From NCBI RefSeq assembly GCF_022605165.1, contig NC_063072.1, positions 806,001 to 870,000 of the forward strand: a stretch of 64,000 bases of DNA. The letters run 5' to 3'. Positions within the stretch are counted from its first letter, which is position 1; every line of letters begins with the position of its first letter. The stretch comes from Purpureocillium takamizusanense (taxonomy: Eukaryota > Ascomycota > Sordariomycetes > Hypocreales > Ophiocordycipitaceae). Made by a program: the position numbers and the translations under genes. Shown here one piece after another: positions 45,410 through 55,850 of the stretch. The notes beneath the pieces were generated by a model. The model saw nothing but the letters and a program-made list of their open reading frames with translations. It was not told where the DNA came from and did not search any database.

Positions 45410-46891
45410 ATGGATGTGCAGAATCGCAGGCGACAAGATGGCGACGCCTCCCCGTCCCATGACCGCCAACCGACGAAACGCTTCCAGGTACCGCGTGCCT
45501 GCCAGCGCTGCAAGTCGCTGCGGCGAGGTTGTGACGAGCGCCGCCCGTGCCAGAGATGTCTGCGGGCCGGCCTTGGGGATGAGTGCCTCAGAGGAGGTTC
45601 TTCTTGGCCGGCCGCGGCACCGCTGCCTACCTTCGGTCACGATGCCGCCGCCGCATGGGCGAGAGTCGTCGCGGAAGCTCAGGGCCCCGTGGTCGAGGAA
45701 TGCTCCCGGCTCTTCTTTGCGTTCTGCCACCCGACTATCCCGATCCTCACGGTTGACTACGTGGCCCGTCTCCGAGATGCCGCCATGGACCCGCAGACTG
45801 GCATCGAGGCCTGCACACTACTCGTCGCCATGTGTGCCCATGTCCTACTTCATGTCGAGATCCCCGCGAACAGGGGGCCTGACAGTACCATACCGAATGA
45901 CTACGAGGCATACGGCAAGGCCCTGCTCGACACAGCGTCGACGGCATATCAAACCATCCATTGGCCGCCGACTCCGACGCTAGACAGCTGCCTCCTCGCC
46001 TTCTTCATCTATGCCGGCCAGAACAGACTCGCCCGCCACAGCAAGACCTTTCTGTGTCTGCGGCAGGCGACGACGCTCTGGGTCCTCGTCAGGGATCATA
46101 AGCCGCCATCCCCTACCGCCGAAACACTGCTCAACCGGCTCTTCTGGGTGCTCCTCGTGTCAGAACGTTCCCATGCCATCCGATATGGCCGGTCTATTGC
46201 TCTCCACGTTACGCCCCATGTGCCAGAAATCGATGCCAATGACACATCACTTCATGGTTTCCGGAGTCTAGCAGCCTTGTTTCGCCCAATCGACTCGGCC
46301 TTCATGGCGATCAAGAACGAAGAAGCGCTGCTGCTTCCCTCTTCGCCCGACGTCCTGGACCGCGCGGAGCGGGCCATCAATTCGGCGATCCCAACCTCGG
46401 CGGCCCTTCAAGACACGCAAAAGGCAAACTTGAGGATAACCAAGCTCTGGCTGCGCATCATCATTTGGCAACTCCGCCTTCGACTGGGCCTCTTGACCGA
46501 GACTTCACACCACCGCAACCTGACCTACCGTTATCCCGTCGACGTCGCCAAGGAGCTGACACTGTCCACCCGGGACTTGCCCATTCACACTATGCACGTT
46601 CACGGCATCGGGTTGACTGAAAAGCTTTTCGACGTCGCCTCGGCCGTTGTGGACGTCATGGCACAGATTCCACACACCTCACCCAGCGCCAGGGGCATGT
46701 CTGTTGAGGGGCCTCCGGAGGACGATCTGGCGTACTTGCGTGCTTTGATACTCCAACTCCCAGGAGGGCTTACCGTCTACAATGAGCTGTTGGAGAAGCA
46801 CATTCAACAAGCGCTGCCAGCCATGGCGTCACCGGGTTCGCACACCTCGCCGGGCAGTGTGAGCCTCGTCTCACATTACAGTCCGACATGA
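45410..46891 (+). CDS. Zn2Cys6 transcription factor
   Basis: Fungal binuclear zinc-cluster transcription regulator of 493 residues in a single exon. The DNA-binding cluster is C31-x2-C34-x6-C41-x5-C47-x2-C50-x8-C59, flanked by basic residues (KRFQVPRACQRCKSLRRGCD). The remainder (about 90-480) is a helical, hydrophobic-rich region like the fungal middle-homology/activation domain, with a YHTSP-free Ser/Pro-rich end. The ATG used is the first in frame after pyrimidine-rich DNA. It lies tail-to-tail with the alpha-glucoside permease, 125 bases apart, and next to the maltase. By analogy with the Aspergillus oryzae MAL cluster (regulator, permease, maltase) it may control these two genes. That role rests on position only. 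Confidence 0.88.
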   Translation: MDVQNRRRQDGDASPSHDRQPTKRFQVPRACQRCKSLRRGCDERRPCQRCLRAGLGDECLRGGSSWPAAAPLPTFGHDAAAAWARVVAEAQGPVVEECSRLFFAFCHPTIPILTVDYVARLRDAAMDPQTGIEACTLLVAMCAHVLLHVEIPANRGPDSTIPNDYEAYGKALLDTASTAYQTIHWPPTPTLDSCLLAFFIYAGQNRLARHSKTFLCLRQATTLWVLVRDHKPPSPTAETLLNRLFWVLLVSERSHAIRYGRSIALHVTPHVPEIDANDTSLHGFRSLAALFRPIDSAFMAIKNEEALLLPSSPDVLDRAERAINSAIPTSAALQDTQKANLRITKLWLRIIIWQLRLRLGLLTETSHHRNLTYRYPVDVAKELTLSTRDLPIHTMHVHGIGLTEKLFDVASAVVDVMAQIPHTSPSARGMSVEGPPEDDLAYLRALILQLPGGLTVYNELLEKHIQQALPAMASPGSHTSPGSVSLVSHYSPT

Positions 46892-47016
46892 ACATGGCTG
46901 CATCGCATGACCCATGAATACAACGACAATGGAGGAGGCATTTGAACAACAAGGCAATAGGCCACATATTATTTTGCAAGTGGAATTCGAACGCAGAGAT
47001 AGGCCCAGTACGGCGG

Positions 47017-48749
47017 CTACTTGTCTTGTTCCACGAATCTCCGATCCTCCACCTCGTGCGCATATGGGTCGACATGCGTCGTCGCAAACTTCCTCGCGGG
47101 CACCTGCTTCTCGAACAGCTCGTCGAGCTCCGCGTACGTGCGGCCCCTAGGCTCGGGAAGACGGAAGTACACCCAGACCACTGACAGGAGGCAGCTCCCC
47201 GCCCAGAAAAATGAAGCCCGGGCACCCCAGTTCCACGCCGTCGAGGACAGCTGGTAGTTCGTCATAACGTTGACGAAGATGTTGCTCGCATTGTACGCGG
47301 CACGTGCCAGCACAATCGTCTTGGCCTTGAGGCGGGTCGAGGACAGCTCTGACACCAGAGCGTACGTGACAGGGCCTACGGTGAAGTCGTACACAAAGGT
47401 GAAGACAATCAGCAGCGCGGCAATGGCCCAGACAGAGTTGTTGTCCTTTGAGAAGGACAGAGACCCGACAATGATGAGGAGCAGAAATTGACAGCAGAGG
47501 CCGCCAAAGTGGATCTTGCGCCGGCCGACCTTTGCCATGAGCAACCAGGATCCGGCCGTGCCGACCATGCCGAGCGCGTACTGTGCCATGGAGAGCGAGA
47601 AGGAGTTCTTGGGGTCCATGCCCGCCTGCGTCAGGAAGTAGGAGAAGTAGCCCATGATGTTTTGGCCACCCAGGGTCTGCACGAGCCAGATGCCAACGAC
47701 GATTTCGGTCCTGCGGATGTCAACGCCCTGGAAGCAGTCGCGGTACGACACGCCCTCCTTGAGCTGCTTCTCCATTTCGTTGGTATGCTCAATCATGGCG
47801 AGCGTCTCGTCGGGGTTGAAGTCTGGCTGGTTCCGCGACGTCAGACGAAGAAGCGAGGCTTTGGCTGCAGCACGGTTATTCTTGCGCATGTGCCACCACG
47901 GAGACCTGAAGCCAGTCAGCGCTGAGCCTTGGGGAATCCTGGCAGATAACTTACTCTGGAGCGAAGATGACGCCCGCCAGGATCGGCACCGGCCACACCC
48001 ATTGTACGCCAAAGGGGATGCGATACGACCACTGGTCGTCGCGGCCGATGGAGCCCTTGTTGACAGCAGCAGCAAAGAACTGGCCAATGACCCAGCACAT
48101 GTTGATGAAGGTGGTCAGATACGGTCGCAACACCACGGGTGCAACCTCGGAAGCGTATGCTGGCGTCACACTTTGGAACGCGCCCCAAGGGATGCCTGGA
48201 CAAAGTCAGTCTCGGATGGTTCGACAGTCGCAGCTAGCGTCGCGTACCGCAAAGAACCTCTCCCACGATCAAGACCTGGACATTGGGCGCGAAGAATAAG
48301 ACAAAGACAAAGGCAATCATGGCAACCAGAAAGCCGACGGTCGTCTTTTTGTAGCCATAGCGGTCGGCGGTCCAACCAGCGATGATGAGACCGATGATCT
48401 CACCGGCGCGGGCTCCGTTGGAGAGGCCAGACTGCCACGCGGCGGAGACGGCGTACTTGCCCGTGGCCGGGTTGAGGGTGCCGAACTTCTTGTTGAAGGG
48501 CTGCGAGGCGTATAGGTTGCCCAGCAGCGCGAGGTCGTAGCCCTCCATGATGAGCGTAGAGGAGAGAAGGACGGACCAGCCAATCGCCTTGGGATACGTC
48601 TTGATGGCCTGCCAGAGGCTCATCTGGTGCTCGGCCTGGGCGCCATGTCTTGCCTCGGCGGCGAGCACGGAGGGCTTGACGTTGACATCATGCTCGAAGT
48701 GAGCTTCTGCACTCTTGGTCGGCGTCATGGCATCAATGCCGCCAGCCAT
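47017..48749 (-). CDS. MFS alpha-glucoside (maltose) permease
   Basis: Proton-coupled sugar transporter of the major facilitator superfamily, maltose/general alpha-glucoside permease branch, in the plasma membrane. Three exons (48248-48749, 47955-48195, 47017-47905; introns GTACGC...CCAG and GTAAGT...TCAG) encode 543 residues. Supporting signatures are ILMEGYDLALLGNLYA-type TM1, GWTADRYGYKK in loop 2-3 and IPWGAFQSVTPAYASEVAPV. Further ones are RPYLTTFINMCWVIGQ, RIPFGVQWVWPVPI, the SPWW motif after TM6, and LPEPRGRTYAELDELFE after TM12. A long cytosolic loop (about 250-310) separates the halves. It is divergent from the maltase gene with a shared promoter, consistent with co-regulated uptake and hydrolysis of maltose-type sugars. 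Substrate is inferred from family and neighbour. Confidence 0.92.
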
Positions 48750-49556
48750 GGTGCACAGACGGTGGATGATGACAGGTTCTGCAAGGAGGGTGTGTATGGT
48801 CTCAAGGCCCGGGTTGCTTTCCAGCGTGCATGGCGAAAGAGGCCGGGCAGGGCACAGGATGAGCGTGCCTATTTATCCCCCCGGGTTGGAGAGCCGGAGA
48901 CGCGTCCGGGGAACACTGCAGCAACCTCCAACAGCCAGTTTTTACCGAGCGCAAGAGCATGTTGTGTGGGGAAACCTCGTGGCAGGAACCGACACCCTGG
49001 GGAAATCTGGAGAGACGACGGCGTGTGGGGTTGCGCATGACCGACAACCTTTTTTTTCCCGGTCATGGAAAAGTCACAGTAGTCGCCGCCGCAAGTCAGT
49101 CGACGGACGTTGAACAACAGGGGCTTCCGCATGTCGTGAACGCCACAGACCATCTTTGCCCACACGACCTAGGAGGGGCGGCGGAGTCTAGCGGAATACT
49201 GTCGACAGGCGGCGGAGTCTCCGCCCTCCAATAGAGACGGATTCCACCACGCCCCTGTCGGCAAATGCCCCGGATTCCACAATGCTGCGGAGTGACCGTC
49301 ATAGCCTCAGAACCGATGGGTCGACTCGTGACCGATGGGACTGGAAGACATGAGGCGAGGCGACGGGCATGGCCCTCGTGGATAGAAAGGATGCATGGCC
49401 CCTCAGTTGTGAGCTCTCACTATAATCGATATAATCGGAGCCGAGGCGGCACGTCCGAGACTGCTGCTCGCCCACTCACTCACTCATTCTTACCTTGTCA
49501 CCGTTCTGCTGCCTTGCCCATCTGAGCCGAAACGAGCAGAGTTCTCACGCACAACA
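48750..49556. promoter_or_regulatory. Divergent permease/maltase promoter with CGGA(G/T)T array
   Basis: An 807-base bidirectional promoter. CGGA(G/T)T words, all on the plus strand, start at 49182, 49213, 49238, 49271 and 49288. They include a 13-base direct repeat GGCGGCGGAGTCT (49177-49189 and 49208-49220) and a 10-base repeat CGGATTCCAC (49238-49247 and 49271-49280). Spacings of the longer repeats are about three DNA turns (31 and 33 bases). CGG triplets are the usual contact of Zn2Cys6 proteins, so this is a candidate platform for the neighbouring regulator. TATAAT-like elements occur at 49421 and 49430, about 130 bases before the maltase ATG. Confidence 0.6.
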
Positions 49557-51443
49557 ATGGGTTCCAACTCTCTCGAATGGGACGTCGAGAGCGGCCACGT
49601 AGGCCCGACGCCGTGGTGGAAGGATGCTACCTTCTACCAGGTGTACCCGGCGAGCTTCAAGGACTCCAACGGCGACGGCTGGGGCGACCTCCCGGGTCTC
49701 ATTTCTGAAGTGGACTACCTTCACGAGCTCGGGGTCGACGTGGTCTGGGTGTCTCCAATCTTCGAGAGCCCGCAGAAGGACATGGGCTACGACGTATCCG
49801 ACTATCAGTCCATCTACGCGCCGTACGGCACCGTCGAGGACGTAGATCTTCTCGTCAAGGAGTGTCACTCGAGACGCATGAAGGTCATTCTCGACCTCGT
49901 GGTCAATCACACGTCCATCGAGCACGCGTGGTTCAAAGAGTCCCGGTCATCCAAGAGAAACCCCAAGCGCGACTGGTACATCTGGAAGCCGGCGCGGTAC
50001 GACGAGCAAGGCATCCAGCACCCGCCCACGAACTGGCGCGGCTACTTTGCCGGCTCAACGTGGACGTGGGACGAGCGCACGCAGGAGTACTACCTGCACC
50101 TATACGCGGCGGACCAGCCGGACCTAAACTGGGAGAACGCGGACTGCCGCGAGGCCATCTACGAGGAGACGATGCGCTTCTGGTTAGAGCGCGGGGTGGA
50201 CGGCTTCCGGATCGACACGGTCAACAAGTACTCGAAGCGGCAGGACTTTGTCGACGCGCCCATTACCGACCCCGAGTCGCCTCACCAGCCGGCGCCGGAG
50301 ATGTGGTGCAACGGACCCCGCATCCACGAATTCATCAAGGAGATGACGCGCAAGGCGCTGGCCCCTTACAAGGCCGTCTCGGTAGGCGAGCTGTCCAATA
50401 CGCCGCACCCGTCGCAGGTGATTCCATACGTCTCGGCGGCGGCGCAGGAGCTCGACATGGTGTTTGAGTTTTCTGTGATTCGGTTGGGTACGGGCAACGG
50501 CTTCGGGGCAAAGTACCTGTATCAGCCGTACCCGCTGACGAAGCTCAAGAGCTTGACGGAGACGTGGCAGAGCTTCATCGAGGGCACGGACGCGTGGGCG
50601 ACGGCGTTTATCGAAAACCACGACAACGGGCGGGCTATTAGCCGGTTCGGAGACGCGTCGACGCCGGAGTTGTGGTTGCGGTCGGGCCAGGCGATTGCGC
50701 TGTGGCAGGCGACGCTGTCGGGGACGCTGTTCCTGTACCAGGGCCAGGAGATTGGCATGGTCAACATGCCGAGCAGCTGGGGCATGGACGAGTACCGGGA
50801 CATTGAGAGCCGCAACTTTTACGCCGAGGCGGCGGCGTCGGGCAGCCAGGAGCGGCTCGAGGGGACGGTCAGGGGCCTGCAGATCCTGGCACGGGATCAC
50901 TCGCGGATGCCGTTTCAGTGGAGCGACGCGCCGCATGCGGGCTTCACCACCGGCGGCGCGAGGCCGTGGATGCGCGTGCACGACAACTACCGGTCCGTCA
51001 ACGCGGCGCGGCAGTCGCGCGACCCGCACTCTATCCTGAGCTTCTACAAGAGGGCGCTCAAGCTGCGCAGGGAGCACGGCGACGTGTTTGTCCACGGGTC
51101 GTTTAGGCTCATGGCGCGGGACGACGAGGCGCTCTTTGCGTACGTCAAGGAGAGCGCCGCGGTGGTGTCGTCGTCGTCAGGGGCAGCAGCAGCAGGAGGA
51201 GGAGGAGGCAAGCCGCCGCGCAAGAAGGCAGTCGTGGTGCTCAACATGAGCGCCGAGACGAGGCCGTGCGTGGACGTGGCCGGGGCGATGCAGTGCGCCG
51301 GCGACGGCGCGGACGTCAGGCTGCTGGTCGGCACGTTGGGCGACGAGGCGTCCGCGGGCGGGTCAGGCGGCCCGACGACGGCCAAGGGTGTGTCGTTGCC
51401 CCCGCTGGCGGCGTGGGAGGGGCGCGTGTATGTGAACTATTAG
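49557..51443 (+). CDS. GH13 alpha-glucosidase (maltase)
   Basis: Oligo-alpha-glucosidase that hydrolyses maltose-type sugars to glucose, probably cytosolic because no signal peptide is present. A single exon encodes 628 residues. The N-terminal WWKDATFYQVYPASFKDSNG and GDLPGLISEVDYLHELGVD are GH13 maltase hallmarks. Conserved regions are DLVVNHTS (113-120), GFRIDTVN with nucleophile D220, VGELSN with acid/base E279, and FIENHDNGR with D356; QGQEIGM follows. The C-terminal beta domain contains a low-complexity Ser/Ala/Gly stretch (about 543-556) of likely surface-loop nature. The length exceeds typical fungal maltases (~575-600), partly because of this insertion. The gene is preceded by the divergent promoter shared with the permease. 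Confidence 0.95.
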   Translation: MGSNSLEWDVESGHVGPTPWWKDATFYQVYPASFKDSNGDGWGDLPGLISEVDYLHELGVDVVWVSPIFESPQKDMGYDVSDYQSIYAPYGTVEDVDLLVKECHSRRMKVILDLVVNHTSIEHAWFKESRSSKRNPKRDWYIWKPARYDEQGIQHPPTNWRGYFAGSTWTWDERTQEYYLHLYAADQPDLNWENADCREAIYEETMRFWLERGVDGFRIDTVNKYSKRQDFVDAPITDPESPHQPAPEMWCNGPRIHEFIKEMTRKALAPYKAVSVGELSNTPHPSQVIPYVSAAAQELDMVFEFSVIRLGTGNGFGAKYLYQPYPLTKLKSLTETWQSFIEGTDAWATAFIENHDNGRAISRFGDASTPELWLRSGQAIALWQATLSGTLFLYQGQEIGMVNMPSSWGMDEYRDIESRNFYAEAAASGSQERLEGTVRGLQILARDHSRMPFQWSDAPHAGFTTGGARPWMRVHDNYRSVNAARQSRDPHSILSFYKRALKLRREHGDVFVHGSFRLMARDDEALFAYVKESAAVVSSSSGAAAAGGGGGKPPRKKAVVVLNMSAETRPCVDVAGAMQCAGDGADVRLLVGTLGDEASAGGSGGPTTAKGVSLPPLAAWEGRVYVNY

Positions 51444-52616
51444 TGTCTGGACTTTTGGTCTGGCCTGACACGGAGAGAGGGTGATGATATGCCGACGGAC
51501 CATGATGGGCTAGCCGGTTGGCTGTGTTGACTTGGATGGGGTTGATGCTCAACGCATAGACGAGGCTGTTGATGCGACTGACGAGGGAAGGGGAGAATCA
51601 TCCGTCAGCCGGCCGGGGTCGGGATAGGGATGGCTGGAGGCGGAGCCGAATATATGGAGTCAATCATGGATCCCCCAGTACCAGCAGCGAATGAGGATGG
51701 TTTGATTACCATGGATAAATGCAAAGGAAGCAAAGCAGTACAATGAATGAATGGGTATCGACAAGGTACAAGTGCTTCTTGTCACTCACTTCGTAGTAAA
51801 AAAGGCACCTTAGTACCTGTGTACAAGTCTCCCTCGTCGGCTGGTCCCGGGCCGTATTCGGGCGGCGGCGGGCAAAGCGTGGGGGGGACCGGCCCCACCG
51901 AGAGGGAACATCAAGGAATCCGGGACCCCGGACTCGCGCGCGCCCCGGCCCGGCCCCACTCATCATCACACCACAATGGCACCACCATCCGGGCATCTGC
52001 TCTGCTCATCATACAAGCGAAGCGAAACCAATTGACGCTTTTTGGGGGAGGTGCTTGCTCCGACTCATCACCGCGTTTATGACTGGCAACCCTTACTACC
52101 GGCAGCAATGCTGGCTGGACGCCCTCGCTGGCTCTGGCTTGCGAGCTACTGTACAAAGGAACCATGTACCGTAAAAGCGCCAAAAAAAAAAAAAAAGTGG
52201 CACGATGACGTCTCCGTGTCGTCCGGCCCCTTGTAAGTTAGGATGGAGCAAGAGAGATGGGGGGCGCGTGATGTCCCGGAAAGAAAAACCCGCTGCTGCT
52301 GCTGCTGCCGCGTCTTCTGCTACACTTGATACTCGCTTCACGCCCGCCTGTCAACATCTCATTTTTCTTTCCCCCTCCGTACCGTAGCTACACAAACTTT
52401 CACTCGCAAGTCTCACTGGCAGGACGAAAGAAACGCGGACGATATACAGCACAGCTTTCCAGAAACAAGACAGAACCGTACACAACACAGTCTCTATCCG
52501 AGGGCGGACGGAAGCTATTCACATATACACATATACGCACAAGACGATTAAACCGCAGCGGTATCGACAGGCAGACTTCACAGCTGCCAACCAGCCCAGC
52601 AAAGCCAAGCCAAGCC
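51444..52616. other. Intergenic region
   Basis: 3' region of the maltase gene and upstream region of the protoglobin gene. It contains a poly-A run of about 14 at 52183-52196 and a GCTGCT run near 52290. No gene supported. Confidence 0.55.
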
Positions 52617-53884
52617 ATGACGTCGACGCGCCCCATGCAGCACATTGAGCGCGAGGACCTGTACACGAACCTCGAGCAGCGTATCCTCTACCTGCACTCG
52701 TTTCTCGACTTTTCCAGCCGTAAGTCTCCGTTCGTCCACTCACACACACAACAGATTATCCATCCTTTCCCTGCGAGTGAGCGAATGCGCGCGCGGCGAT
52801 GGGCGGGTGGTCCCCCTTTCCCGAGGTTCCACTCACTAGGCCGGCTGACACGAGAGAAAAAAAAACACTGGCTATGATTCACAGGCGACATCGAGGCACT
52901 CATCACGGGCGCCAAGTACGTCAGGCAGCTGATACCGGCCGTGGTCAACATCGTGTACAAGAAGCTGCTGCAGTACGACATCACGGCGCGGGCGTTTACG
53001 ACGCGCAGCACGTCGTTTGAGGGCCCCGTCGACGAGGTGCCGGGCGAGGACAGCCCGCAGATCCTGCACCGCAAGATGTTCCTGCGCGCGTACCTGGCCA
53101 AGCTGTGCTCGGACCCCAGCAGGATGGAGTTTTGGGAGTACCTAGACAAGGTTGGGTGAGTTTTGTCCTGCCGGGGGGTTCATTTCATTTACGTGGACAA
53201 TATGTGTGTTTGCGTGGCCGGTGGACAAAGGCAAAACCACGCTACGGCAGGACACGGCCCTTTGAGGTTTGCTTCTATCGTTTCAGAAAAGAAATTGGTG
53301 TGCTAATGTGCAAATGGTTTGTTAGGATGATGCACGTCGGCCTCGGGAGGAGGCATCCCCTGCACATCGAGTACGTCCACCTGGGCGCCTGCCTGGGCTT
53401 CATCCAGGACATCATGACCGAGGCCATCCTGTCGCACCCGCGGATGCACCTATCGCGCAAGACGGCGCTGGTCAAGGCCCTCAACAAGGTCATCTGGATC
53501 CAGAACGACCTCATGGCCAAGTGGCACGTCCGCGACGGGGTCGAGTTCGAGGCGGTCGGGGACAGCGAGGCCGCCGCCGCTGGCCTGGACATTGAGATTG
53601 AGCCCGAGGGATACCTGCACGGCAGGAAGATACTGGACGACGTTGACGAGGATGAGGAAGAGAGAAAGGACGCGAAGCAGATGCAGGAAGGAGAGGGGGA
53701 AAGGGACACAAAGAGAAACGGCGGCAGCGGCGGCGGTGTGCGGAAGGGGAGCCTACCTGAGGGCGTGTGCCCATTCACCGGTCTGGCAGCCTCGCCGTCC
53801 AAGGTGGCGGCACCGGCGGGCAGGGCGAGGGAGAGGGAGAGAGCCGAGGCGGAGGCGGCGGCAGCTGGGCCAGTGACGGCGTAG
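52617..53884 (+). CDS. Protoglobin-domain haem protein
   Basis: Globin-fold protein of the protoglobin/globin-coupled-sensor type, probably binding haem and a gas ligand. Exons 52617-52719, 52885-53155 and 53326-53884 encode 310 residues; introns are GTAAGT...CACAG and GTGAGT...TTAG with a GCTAATG branch. The globin domain covers about 8-195: REDLYTNLEQRILYLHSFLD, ITGAKYVRQLIPAVVNIVYK, FWEYLDKVGMMHVGLGRRHP, EYVHLGACLGFIQDIMTEAI and KVIWIQNDLMAKWHV. H128 in GMMHVGLG aligns with the proximal histidine of the sensor-globin GxxHxxIG motif. The C-terminus (about 225-310) is charged, with DEDEEER and Ser/Gly/Arg-rich low-complexity sequence and no output domain. It is thus a stand-alone globin, as is usual in ascomycetes. 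Physiological role unknown. Confidence 0.88.
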
Positions 53885-55826
53885 ACAATCCAGAGCCAAA
53901 GGGCAAGGAAGCGGGCGCTTATCCCAGGATGCATGAATTATTGGCGGTGATGGCTTGTCAGCTCTCGCACGCGGACGGATACATACCTGACCCCCCATCT
54001 CACATAGCGGCATGTACGGGCGTCATCCCTGTCCCATCTGCCGAGCCGAGCTGGCGTCTAATCCTACGTAGTACCACGGCTCAAAGGCATCAGGCGTTGC
54101 CCCCCATGTTAGATTGGTCAGCCGCTCATGGCGGGGGAAAGTAAATAGTCGTGGTCTGATAACCAGTTCATGATCATGACAAAAACATGCTCGATGCCTG
54201 CTTTATTACCGACTTCAGAATCGGGACACGTGCGGCGACATCGTTGGTTGTACGATGGAATGGTGTGCTGCAGCATAACGATGATACATCACTTCTATAG
54301 TTATAGTCTGATGGAATGGTCTGCCGGCGCTGGCTGCATGATGAACTTTGTCACTCTCCACCGTCATCATGATCAGCATCCTGCTCACTGGTTGTTTCGG
54401 GGGTTCTTAGCTTTGCATCCGCGGGATCTAGACCGAGGGCGCGGCCGGGCGACAAGCCGAGAGATAGGGAGAGGAGACAGAACTACACATCAACGAGAGC
54501 ACTTGAGCCGCAAAATGCCAAGATTATTAGTAGTTACTAGTTTAGTTTTGCATCCTGGGCGATCGGATCGACAACACGAGCGAGCCGGTATTGTTGTTGT
54601 CATGTTGTTTGTTAGCCGCTTCTTGCCAAGCCAGTCAGCGCACTTATTTTGCCTTTTTCTCGCCCACCGACTTTTCCGAGCTCTCCGAAGCCCTACAGGA
54701 AGAGGGGGAAAATACAATGTACATACATACACTTGGGCGCGGTGGCGTCGTGACGGGACGGTCTTGGCCGGCCTGGGGTAGGGAGGGGGGAAGTCGGCGA
54801 GGTGATGGAGGTGGCCGAGATAGGTGGGTGACTGACTGGCGGTGGCAGGGAACGGGGGTTGGAGGCGAGGCACTTTACACACTTTTGCTCGTGTTATACA
54901 GTAATAAATGACAACGGTATAAGAGAGACTTGGGGTGTGTGTGACGCTGATATGTATGTAGTACTTGGACAAGGAAAGTATATCCGCAGAGTAGCTACAC
55001 TGTGTGCCTCGAGAGCTGCACGGGTAAATAAACACGGGTAAATATTAAGTTATTAAGGTTATGGGGCGGACGGGCGGACGAACCTTTCGGACAGCCAGGG
55101 CAAGCGTTGATCGGAAGCGGGCAGGACGGACGGATGCCGTCGACGTGACGTTGTTTTTTTTTTCTTCTCCGTCTTGCTCGGGGCGGGCTGCAAGGCGGGG
55201 ATCAGGGGGGAGGAGGAGGAGGAGGAGGACTGCAGGAGGGGAAGGCGTTCAGCTCGGGTAGAATGGCATTATGGGCGTCAGGGGGGGTAGGAGGGAGGAG
55301 GTCGCATCGGCGGCAGAGGGCAGCGATCGATGACTGGCAGCAGCAGCAGCGGCAGTCGCAGTACTAAGTTAGTTGTGCAATGTAGTCCAAGGCAGTGAGA
55401 GAAAGAAGGCAGACAGACGGCCGGCCAGCCAGAAGAGGCATGGTGGAAAAAAGGGACATGGCGCTCCCAGCCGCAGACGTGGGTTGTGTGTGTTCGAGCC
55501 GCCGCCGCCGCCGCCGCCGTTGTGGCTAGTTGTGGTTGAACGGGAGTTTGTCGATTGGGGGTGTGTTTTTTTTCCCCTTAGTTCCAGCTGACTGGCTCTG
55601 ACGATTTTCCCCTTTTCTCCTTACCTTCTCTTTTTACCCTCTTTTCCTATCTCTCTCTGTTTTTCACTTATTTATTCTTTTTGCTCTCTTGTCGTGGACA
55701 CGCGCCCACACGATTTCCTTTGTTCTCTCCCTCCTCGCAGTTGATTTGAGCTTCAGCAAATACAAGGAAGAAACACAAAAATAAATGTTAAAAAAAACAA
55801 GGTCACCACCACGAGACATACAGCAT

Positions 55827-55850
55827 TCATGCATGCATGCATGCATGCAT
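55827..55850. repeat. (GCAT)6 tetranucleotide repeat
   Basis: Six tandem GCAT units; because GCAT is self-complementary as ATGC, the run can form a hairpin or cruciform. Confidence 0.9.

Noticed and set aside
50184..51095. 303-codon minus-strand frame inside the maltase
   Set aside because: Antisense shadow of a well-conserved GH13 enzyme.
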